NCBI GenBank assembly: GCA_015522055.1
Contig: WAMZ01000120.1
Coordinates: 1 to 11,668, forward strand
DNA length: 11,668 bases
Reading direction: 5' to 3'
DNA from: Candidatus Geothermarchaeota archaeon
GTDB taxonomy: Archaea > Thermoproteota > Nitrososphaeria > Geothermarchaeales > JDFR-13
The notes beneath the pieces were generated by a model. The model did no database searches. It was not told the origin of the DNA and worked only from the letters and a program-made list of their open reading frames with translations. This document shows positions 6,538-11,668 of this stretch, piece after piece. Every line of letters begins with the position of its first letter. Within the stretch, counting starts at the first letter, position 1. Position numbers and translations under genes: made by a program.

Positions 6538-6808
6538 CCCATACACCTCCAGCCATCGCCGGAAAAATAGCTACAACATCACCATCAGACAAGACCGTAT
6601 CCAAACCCCCCAAGAACCCTATATACCGGCCGTTGACAAAAATCCTATAATCCTCGTGGAGCTCACCCCCTACGAGGACGATATCCCTCAGCCTACCCAA
6701 CTCATCCAATAAATCCCTAAGCCTAGCACCATCCGCGATATCTACATCCCTCTCCTTCCAACCCAACTCATCCCTCAAAACCGCAAAAACCTTAACCTTA
6801 ACCCTCAA
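6524..6808 (-). CDS. moaD: MoaD/ThiS-family sulfur-carrier protein with C-terminal extension
   Basis: A beta-grasp ubiquitin-like protein of 94-97 residues. RVKVKVFAVLRDELG at the N-terminus, VNGRYI and LSDGDVVAIFPAMAGG fit archaeal MoaD (usual end IFPPVxGG). MoaD's C-terminal Gly is adenylated by MoaB/MoeB-like E1 and thiocarboxylated to sulfurate the pterin dithiolene of Mo/W cofactors. Here the Gly-Gly is followed by VWDGYF before TAG, so processing would be needed or the protein acts differently. The TTG at 6808 is preferred as start because AGGTGGT lies 5 bases upstream and gives M-RVKVKVF. A GTG at 6817, directly after the stop of the radical SAM gene, would add three residues. It is the middle gene of a three-gene operon. 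Confidence 0.85.
   Translation of the reverse strand: MRVKVKVFAVLRDELGWKERDVDIADGARLRDLLDELGRLRDIVLVGGELHEDYRIFVNGRYIGFLGGLDTVLSDGDVVAIFPAMAGGVWDGYF
6545..6550 (-). promoter_or_regulatory. Shine-Dalgarno of mazG inside the moaD Gly-Gly codons
   Basis: On the minus strand GGA GGT are the two codons for the diglycine of the upstream MoaD-like protein, and at the same time a full GGAGGT ribosome site with 7-base spacing to the mazG ATG at 6537. One hexamer thus does both jobs. This was read directly from the sequence. Confidence 0.7.
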
Positions 6809-6817
6809 GCCAACCAC

Positions 6818-7936
6818 CTACAAGGGACAAGAAACTATATTCCTGGCATATGGGCAGTGGCTACATGTAGGCGAATTCCCCCAACAATCATACTCATTAG
6901 ACCTAGTTATAGAGCAGACATCCTCCAAACTACAGTCTAGACACGAAGGCATATAGGAAAACCTCACATTAAACCTGAACCTGACATAATCGGTGCTTCT
7001 CCAGATATCCAATATACTCCTCTCCATTATATTCCCAAACCTAACCGGGGATATCGACCTCTCAATGCCATTAATTATAGGCCGCCACTCATGGGCATAA
7101 TAGATACATGGAGCTACATCACCCTCCGCCGTCAAATAGAAAGCATACTTATCCATGAATGGGCAGTGACGCTCAGTCCTAACCTCCATATTAGGCAAAT
7201 AGAAATTTATATTAGTGTCTAGAGTAACCCTCGTAAGATCCTCCATAATAGACTTGATAGACTCGATACACCCACCGTCCCCCAGACACTGAAGCATCCT
7301 CGCTGTAACAGGATTATTAGGAATAATATTCGAGACTATAACATCCTTCACCCTATATTCCTTAGCCAATCTAGCCAGGCTCAACAAGTTATTAATATTA
7401 GCCCTACTCAATGTATATTGAAACTTCATTAAAGGCCTATCCCTACCCAGGCTCACCTTGGCATCATTAATGACTGAAAGGCCCTCCACAATACGCTTTA
7501 AATCACCGCCTCTACGTATATTCCTATAGATATCCTCGTCATCAGAGTCAATACTTATAACGAGCTCATCCACACCAAGCTCAACAATCTTATAGCCATA
7601 TTCACTCAAATAGAAGCCATTGGTATTCAGTAGAACCTTAAGCCCAGCCTCCTTAGCAAGCCCAATAAAATCAAGGATATCGGGATGTATGAGAGGCTCA
7701 CCCCAGCCCGTGAAAGCAAGCTTCTCTACACCGCTACTAACAGCATCCTCCAAGAACCGCTCATATAACGCCTTATCCATATCGATTAGGTACCCAGGCT
7801 TAAGCATATCCCTGAAACAGTATAGGCAGGAAAGGTTGCACCTCCTAGTAACCTCGACCATGACCTCCCTCGGGTGGCTCCCATCAGCAAGCCTTACCTC
7901 AAACTCCTCATAGACCAAGCCATCCAACCCAACCAA
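6818..7936 (-). CDS. radical SAM/SPASM protein, tungsten-enzyme maturase (Cmo-like)
   Basis: 372 residues. The radical SAM core has TRRCNLSCLYC (Cys33, Cys37, Cys40) and FTGWGEP (75-81, SAM contact), then LLNTNGFYL and LVISIDSD. A SPASM-type C-terminal region carries Cys258, Cys277 (DVAPCIYY), the GNIMERSILDIW segment (301-312) and a cysteine cluster at 332, 335, 341, 351, 358, 361 and 370 for auxiliary 4Fe-4S clusters. Proteins like this sit beside AOR genes in Pyrococcus (cmo) and elsewhere and are thought to mature the tungsten cofactor enzyme; the chemistry is not known to me. The adjacent AOR and moaD support this role. Start is taken as TTG at 7936, with AATATTATT 25-33 bases upstream fitting a leaderless transcript; TTGs at 7927 and 7918 are alternatives. 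Confidence 0.87.
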   Translation of the reverse strand: MVGLDGLVYEEFEVRLADGSHPREVMVEVTRRCNLSCLYCFRDMLKPGYLIDMDKALYERFLEDAVSSGVEKLAFTGWGEPLIHPDILDFIGLAKEAGLKVLLNTNGFYLSEYGYKIVELGVDELVISIDSDDEDIYRNIRRGGDLKRIVEGLSVINDAKVSLGRDRPLMKFQYTLSRANINNLLSLARLAKEYRVKDVIVSNIIPNNPVTARMLQCLGDGGCIESIKSIMEDLTRVTLDTNINFYLPNMEVRTERHCPFMDKYAFYLTAEGDVAPCIYYAHEWRPIINGIERSISPVRFGNIMERSILDIWRSTDYVRFRFNVRFSYMPSCLDCSLEDVCSITRSNEYDCWGNSPTCSHCPYARNIVSCPL

Positions 7937-7960
7937 CCCCTAACAAGTTAAACATACCCC

Positions 7961-7969
7961 AATAATATT
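7961..7969 (-). promoter_or_regulatory. TATA candidate of the radical SAM-moaD-mazG operon
   Basis: On the minus strand AATATTATT lies 25-33 bases before the TTG at 7936, the leaderless distance. It supports that TTG as the start, since no convincing Shine-Dalgarno sequence precedes it. Confidence 0.4.
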
Positions 7970-7991
7970 GTCAATTAAAACAGTTCCTCTA

Positions 7992-8000
7992 TTTATAAAA
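7992..8000 (+). promoter_or_regulatory. TATA candidate of the AOR gene
   Basis: TTTATAAAA, followed by a T-rich run, lies about 65 bases before the AOR ATG. Initiation near 8022 would keep the ribosome site at 8052. A second AT-rich element, TTTTATATG at 8025-8033, would start transcripts close to or inside that site and is less likely. The 124-base gap 7937-8060 is thus a divergent promoter region. Confidence 0.4.
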
Positions 8001-8051
8001 TTTTTTAATTTATCATCAGTAATCTTTTATATGTAAATCTATTTTTCAACC

Positions 8052-8057
8052 GGTGAT
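8052..8057 (+). promoter_or_regulatory. Shine-Dalgarno of the AOR gene
   Basis: GGTGAT, complementary to the end of archaeal 16S rRNA, sits 3 bases before the ATG at 8061. The surface-protein gene uses the same GGTGAT with 4-base spacing, suggesting a common initiation style for these leadered transcripts. Confidence 0.55.
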
Positions 8058-8060
8058 TCT

Positions 8061-9947
8061 ATGCCCCCAGGAACATACTGGAATAGATTCCTGAGAGTGA
8101 ATCTGACGAAGGGAACAGTATCCACCGAATCCATGCCTGAAGACGTACTCAAGAACTGGCTTGGAGGCAGGGGGCTAGGCGTATACCTAATGCTGAAAGA
8201 GGTAAACCCAAAGGTCGATCCATTGTCACCCGATAATAAGGCGCTTGTATTAGCAGGGCCCCTTACAGGTGTAGCCGGAGCCCCCGAGCCCGGTAGATGG
8301 GCCTCAGTCACAAAATCCCCATTAACCAACACTGTACACGACTCACACAGCGGTGGAAAATTTGGCCCGGAACTTAGATTCGCCGGGTATGACGGGATAA
8401 TAATAGAGGGAGCGAGCGACAAACCAATATATCTATTCATCCACGATGGTAAGGCCGAGATAAGGGATGCATCCCACCTATGGGGCCTAGATGTCCACAC
8501 CACAACCGACCAACTAATCCAGGAAATAAAGGAGGACCTAGGGGAGGATGCAAAGAACGCCAAGATAGCATGTATCGGCCCGGCGGGAGAGAACCTATCA
8601 AAAATAGCTGCAATAATGAATGACAAGAACAGGGCAGCTGGTAGAGGAGGCCATGGAGCAGTATGGGGATCCAAGAAACTCAAAGCAATAGTCGTGAGAG
8701 GCCATATGAAGCCCACCCCAGCAGACATAGATGCATTCAGGGGTGCCGTGAAGAAGGCATTGATAAAGCATAAGGAGAGCCTAGTGACAAGCCAGGGCCT
8801 CCCAACCTATGGTACAGCCATACTAGTAAACATAATAAATAACTCTGGCATATTCCCCACTAGAAACTTCCAGACAGGGGTCTTCCAGGAAGCCGAGAAT
8901 ATAAGTGGAGAGGCGATAGCCGAGAAAATCCTTGATAAAAGACTATCGATAGAAGAGAGCTGTTGGGGATGTGCAATAGCATGCGCCAGATACTCGAAAC
9001 TGAAGGATGGGACATTCACAGGAGAAGGTGGAGGACCAGAATATGAGTCTGTATGGGCCCTAGGAGCCGAGACAGGAACTGGAGACCTACATGCCGTGAC
9101 CAAGGCCAACTTCCTATGTAATGAACTCGGGCTAGACACAATCTCAATGGGTGTAACCATAGGGACACTCTTCGAACTCGTGGAGAAGGGTAAGATACCC
9201 CCGGAGAAGCTTAGAGGCCTAAACGCTAGATGGGGTAATGGAGAAGCCGTAGTAGAGCTGGTGTGGAGAACCGCATATAGATCTGGCATCGGGGACGATC
9301 TAGCAGAGGGAGCCCATAGACTAGCACAGAAATATGGCTCACCAGAGTCAGCCATGGTCGTAAGGGGACAGGAGCTCCCCGCATATGACCCCAGGGGAGC
9401 CCAGGGACATGGACTGGCCTACGCAACCAGCAACAGGGGTGGATGCCACCTAAGAGCATATATAATAGCTCCAGAGGTCCTCGGCGTCCCCCAGATGGTG
9501 GATAGATTCTCCACCGAAGGTAAGGCGGAGCTAGTGATACACTTCCAGAACGTCTTCGGAGTAATAGACTCCCTAGTCCTATGTAAATTCACCTCATTCG
9601 CGATATGGCTAGATGAATACACCGAACTCATAAACACAGCTGTAGGATGGAGCCTCAGCAACGAGGATGTAGAGAAGATAGGTGAGAGGATCTACACCGC
9701 AGAAAGAGCATTCAACGTACTAAGCTTCGGCGACGGAGCCGACTACGACACACTCCCAGACAGGCTACTCAAGGAGCCAATGCCAGAAGGCCCGACAAAA
9801 GGGAAGGTGGTCATGCTAGACAAGATGCTACCAGAATACTACGACAAGAGAGGATGGAAGGATGGAAGGCCAACCCAAGCCAAACTCAGGGAACTAGGCC
9901 TTGAATGGGTACTAGACCTGGATAAGGAGGGATTATTCCCAGCCTAA
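8061..9947 (+). CDS. aor: tungsten-containing aldehyde:ferredoxin oxidoreductase
   Basis: 628 residues, close to the 605 of Pyrococcus furiosus AOR. Domain 1 (1-210) has the usual N-terminus, WLGGRGLGVYLM, GPLTG and KFGPELRFAGYDGIIIEGASD, and GRGGHGAVWGSKKLKAI. The 4Fe-4S ligands are Cys301, Cys304, Cys308 (ESCWGCAIAC) and Cys508 in DSLVLC, matching Cys288, 291, 295 and 494 of the Pyrococcus enzyme. Glu327 (GPEYES) and His463 (GCHLRAY) match the active-site Glu and His, and ELGLDTIS is the pterin-binding loop. The cytoplasmic enzyme oxidises aldehydes to acids, reducing ferredoxin, in peptide or sugar fermentation. The preferred aldehyde cannot be read from sequence. It is transcribed away from the Cmo-like radical SAM/moaD operon that probably matures it. 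Confidence 0.95.
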   Translation: MPPGTYWNRFLRVNLTKGTVSTESMPEDVLKNWLGGRGLGVYLMLKEVNPKVDPLSPDNKALVLAGPLTGVAGAPEPGRWASVTKSPLTNTVHDSHSGGKFGPELRFAGYDGIIIEGASDKPIYLFIHDGKAEIRDASHLWGLDVHTTTDQLIQEIKEDLGEDAKNAKIACIGPAGENLSKIAAIMNDKNRAAGRGGHGAVWGSKKLKAIVVRGHMKPTPADIDAFRGAVKKALIKHKESLVTSQGLPTYGTAILVNIINNSGIFPTRNFQTGVFQEAENISGEAIAEKILDKRLSIEESCWGCAIACARYSKLKDGTFTGEGGGPEYESVWALGAETGTGDLHAVTKANFLCNELGLDTISMGVTIGTLFELVEKGKIPPEKLRGLNARWGNGEAVVELVWRTAYRSGIGDDLAEGAHRLAQKYGSPESAMVVRGQELPAYDPRGAQGHGLAYATSNRGGCHLRAYIIAPEVLGVPQMVDRFSTEGKAELVIHFQNVFGVIDSLVLCKFTSFAIWLDEYTELINTAVGWSLSNEDVEKIGERIYTAERAFNVLSFGDGADYDTLPDRLLKEPMPEGPTKGKVVMLDKMLPEYYDKRGWKDGRPTQAKLRELGLEWVLDLDKEGLFPA

Positions 9948-10032
9948 CCCCACATCCCTTATTTATAAATCCTTAAACATATGATTTAAAACCAGAAACA
10001 TCATGCCAGACCCAAGACTATGTATAGATTAT

Positions 10033-10057
10033 TAAAAAGGAGGATAAAAAGGGAGAT
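10033..10057 (-). terminator. T-rich terminator candidate of the surface-protein gene
   Basis: Just beyond the stop of the minus-strand gene, the minus strand reads CCCTTTTTATCCTCCTTTTTAAT, two T5 runs in a pyrimidine stretch, without a stem-loop. Archaeal RNA polymerase terminates on such T-runs. The convergent gap 9948-10064 has only weaker T content on the plus strand for AOR. Confidence 0.4.
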
Positions 10058-10064
10058 AGGGATA

Positions 10065-11462
10065 TTAAATAACAGAAGCTATGTAACCCTTCCTAACAAG
10101 TAATGTGGCAACGGCTGCGATAACTAAGGCGAAGGCCCCGAAGAGCACCAGTACATCCAGATTAATTAATGGGGGCACCATCGATGCAGCGAACTCCTTA
10201 AGTACACCTATACTGGGATCGTGAACCAAGATACCGCTACCGAAGTTTGGATATACGAAAAAGACCTTCAGCTCCACGCTAGCCTCGCCTGAGCTGGCCT
10301 CAACCTCCAACGACTCATAATAAGTCGATACATTCACTGGTGCACCATCCACAGTAGCGAACTTTATCCATGACACGACTATCTCAACCGAGTCCAGGTC
10401 GACACTAATCATATCGTCATCGGCGTTTATAGACTTCAATGCAGCACCCTTCTCAACAGATACATCCACTTCATTGAACAACGCTAGGTAACTTTGGTTA
10501 CTCATCCAAGGCCAACTATATACTATGAAGTCATACTTCACTTGGTCAGCGCCGCCATCAACAACCAGCGTCACCGTCTTATTACCAAGAGAGGTATTGG
10601 CAATTACATTATATTTATATATGTGCATTACCAGCTCGATCTCATAGCCACTCATATTAGTATAGTAGGTGATTATAATCTCAGTATTATTATCGAATGT
10701 ATTGGTCGTGAAGTTCCTCGTCCAGATCAGCTCTTTTGACGATACCCTCTGAAGCACCTCACCCTCATCTATCCTGCCATTACCATTCTCATCAATGAAC
10801 TCTATGAAAACAAAGTCCTCTACAGAGAAACTGACCTCAGTATTGTTCCTAGTATACTCGAACTCAATCTTCGGCTTCTCACCAAACTCAACTTTATTAT
10901 CCTCAGAAGACACTGTTATATTACCATCTACAATGCTATACTCAATATAGTCGTCATCCTCGTCCTCCTCATCCTCATAGCTAACCACTGACATTATCTT
11001 GCCCTTTTTCACTAGCTGCTTGACGCTGTCCTCAACAATATCAAGCAATTTATCAACACTCTCCAAGTAACTCCACGCAGCACCCAAGTTGCCAGCCTGG
11101 TACTCCTGAAGAGCCAGGGTCAGGTTCGCCTCAGCCTGCTCCAGCAACGGATAGATTGCAGATACATTGTACCCAGAGCCATTGAGCATATCCACCTTAT
11201 ATTTAAGCTCATTTAGGTCCTCTAATTCACTGTAGTACTCTTCCAAGAACTCCTCATGCTCCTCAACAGCCTCCTCCTCATCAACACTATCCCCAGGGCT
11301 ATCGCTAGAGCCTCCGCCACTCTCTGAGCCCTCGTCGTGATCATCGTCCCCATCATCACTCAGTATACTATATCCTTGAGACGATGCGTATGCGCTGTAT
11401 ACCGATCCAATCAACCCAATCATAAACAGGGCCAAAAGCATAAACGCCAACAATCTTTTCAT
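10065..11462 (-). CDS. secreted, membrane-anchored acidic surface protein with EF-hand-like loop
   Basis: 465 residues from the ATG at 11462; not a family I recognise. Residues 1-27 are a signal peptide (MKRLLAFMLLALFMIGLIG). A low-complexity acidic, Ser/Gly-rich stretch follows (residues about 35-75), then predicted helices (about 65-155) and a beta-rich ectodomain (about 175-420). A C-terminal membrane segment, about 435-456, ends in a basic RKG. The loop DENGNGRIDEGE (224-235) fits all EF-hand calcium ligand positions (1, 3, 5, 9, 12, with Gly at 6). Twelve N-x-S/T sequons lie in the outer part, consistent with N-glycosylation. The ATG at 11462 is chosen because GGTGAT (11467-11472) lies 4 bases upstream; GTG at 11471 and ATG at 11468 overlap that site. 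Likely a cell-envelope protein outside the membrane; function unknown. Confidence 0.75.
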   Translation of the reverse strand: MKRLLAFMLLALFMIGLIGSVYSAYASSQGYSILSDDGDDDHDEGSESGGGSSDSPGDSVDEEEAVEEHEEFLEEYYSELEDLNELKYKVDMLNGSGYNVSAIYPLLEQAEANLTLALQEYQAGNLGAAWSYLESVDKLLDIVEDSVKQLVKKGKIMSVVSYEDEEDEDDDYIEYSIVDGNITVSSEDNKVEFGEKPKIEFEYTRNNTEVSFSVEDFVFIEFIDENGNGRIDEGEVLQRVSSKELIWTRNFTTNTFDNNTEIIITYYTNMSGYEIELVMHIYKYNVIANTSLGNKTVTLVVDGGADQVKYDFIVYSWPWMSNQSYLALFNEVDVSVEKGAALKSINADDDMISVDLDSVEIVVSWIKFATVDGAPVNVSTYYESLEVEASSGEASVELKVFFVYPNFGSGILVHDPSIGVLKEFAASMVPPLINLDVLVLFGAFALVIAAVATLLVRKGYIASVI

Positions 11463-11466
11463 AACC

Positions 11467-11472
11467 ATCACC
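11467..11472 (-). promoter_or_regulatory. Shine-Dalgarno of the surface-protein gene
   Basis: On the minus strand GGTGAT precedes the ATG at 11462 by 4 bases and selects it over the upstream GTG and ATG. An AT-rich box, ATATATTTAAAT at 11513-11524, lies about 45 bases upstream and would give a leader of roughly 25-30 bases. Confidence 0.5.
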
Positions 11473-11550
11473 CTTTTTTAAAATTTCCAATTATTTTTAT
11501 ATTGATTATCCTATTTAAATATATAGTCTATAAAAATAGATTATATTAGA

Positions 11551-11574
11551 GTCTAAAAATCTAGACTTTTAGAC
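11551..11574. repeat. perfect 8-bp inverted repeat
   Basis: GTCTAAAA and TTTTAGAC are perfect inverted copies separated by 8 bases (ATCTAGAC) that contain the palindrome TCTAGA. The element is in the intergenic region upstream of the surface-protein gene and just after the stop of the partial minus-strand frame at the window edge. It could be an operator or part of a terminator. In AT-rich DNA chance is possible. Confidence 0.4.
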
Positions 11575-11578
11575 CTAT

Positions 11579-11668
11579 CTATCCAACTAAAACTAAATAT
11601 AATACTATTGATATGTAGGCGATCGATAGACTTACTAAAGCTGACTTATCAATCCGTATATTCTTAGC
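11579..11668 (-). CDS. possible C-terminal end of a membrane protein, cut by the window edge
   Basis: On the minus strand a frame is open from the edge for 29 codons to TAG at 11581-11579. It reads as a short basic segment (KNIRIDKS) and a hydrophobic helix (LVSLSIAYISIVLYLVLVG), as in a C-terminal membrane anchor. The inverted repeat at 11551-11574 follows the stop. The stretch is too short to prove coding and no family is recognised. Confidence 0.3.
   Translation of the reverse strand, partial: AKNIRIDKSALVSLSIAYISIVLYLVLVG

Noticed and set aside
8039..8728. 229-codon minus-strand open frame opposite the AOR gene
   Set aside because: It is antisense to strongly conserved AOR sequence and its Ser/Pro/Ala-rich translation has no recognisable domain.
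10002..10034. Short plus-strand frame ATG...TAA of 10 codons after AOR, followed by an AGGAGG-like tract
   Set aside because: No start codon follows the purine tract at a useful distance; the tract is better explained as the complement of the T-rich terminator of the minus-strand gene.
1..11668. CRISPR arrays, tRNA or rRNA genes, insertion sequences
   Set aside because: I looked for regularly spaced repeats, tRNA T-loop sequences (GGTTCGAATC-like), and transposase motifs with terminal repeats and saw none.

Overview
The window looks like chromosome of an anaerobic, probably hyperthermophilic archaeon of the crenarchaeal (Thermoproteota) type. The evidence is archaeal TATA-like boxes placed about 25-30 bases before apparently leaderless starts, heavy use of ATA (Ile) and AGG/AGA (Arg) codons, TTG/GTG starts, GGTGAT or GGAGGT ribosome sites on internal or longer-leader genes, and the gene content itself: a tungsten aldehyde:ferredoxin oxidoreductase with its radical SAM partner, archaeal MoaD and a MazG-like protein. 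The genus cannot be told from this sequence.

Layout. 1-162: end of an unrecognised reading frame (or a very small gene). 183-670: decayed HAD-hydrolase pseudogene. 682-2139 (-): radical SAM enzyme with an N-terminal B12-binding-like domain. 2352-3047 (-): HhH-GPD DNA-glycosylase-like protein, divergent from 3112-3777 (+), an intact HAD phosphatase; the two share a short AT-rich promoter. Then on + come a MaoC-type hot-dog hydratase (3850-4323), CutA (4414-4737), a nitroreductase-family flavoprotein overlapping CutA by 4 bases (4734-5342), and a divergent cation diffusion facilitator (5368-6177). 6184-7936 is a tight minus-strand set: radical SAM maturase (Cmo-like), then MoaD-like sulfur carrier, then MazG-like pyrophosphohydrolase. 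It diverges from the AOR gene on + (8061-9947). 10065-11462 (-) is a secreted, membrane-anchored, acidic, heavily sequon-bearing surface protein with one EF-hand-like loop. The right edge (11579-11668, -) may hold the end of another membrane protein.

How the genes work together. The clearest functional unit is the tungsten island at 6.2-9.9 kb. MoaD would supply sulfur for the pterin dithiolene of tungstopterin, the Cmo-like radical SAM protein is the usual neighbour and presumed maturation factor of AOR-family enzymes, and AOR would oxidise aldehydes with ferredoxin. The MazG-like protein is translated from within the moaD end. CutA, nitroreductase and the CDF protein may form a second transcription unit touching metal and redox homeostasis, but that link is inferred from position only.

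I did not find a clearly new multi-gene system. The strongest oddity is the MoaD-like protein: its Gly-Gly, which should be the C-terminus, is followed by six more residues, and the two glycine codons are also the Shine-Dalgarno sequence of the downstream mazG. Other points worth a look are a CDF transporter without the usual metal ligands, a strong base-composition gradient inside one radical SAM gene, and a HAD pseudogene whose promoter looks intact.
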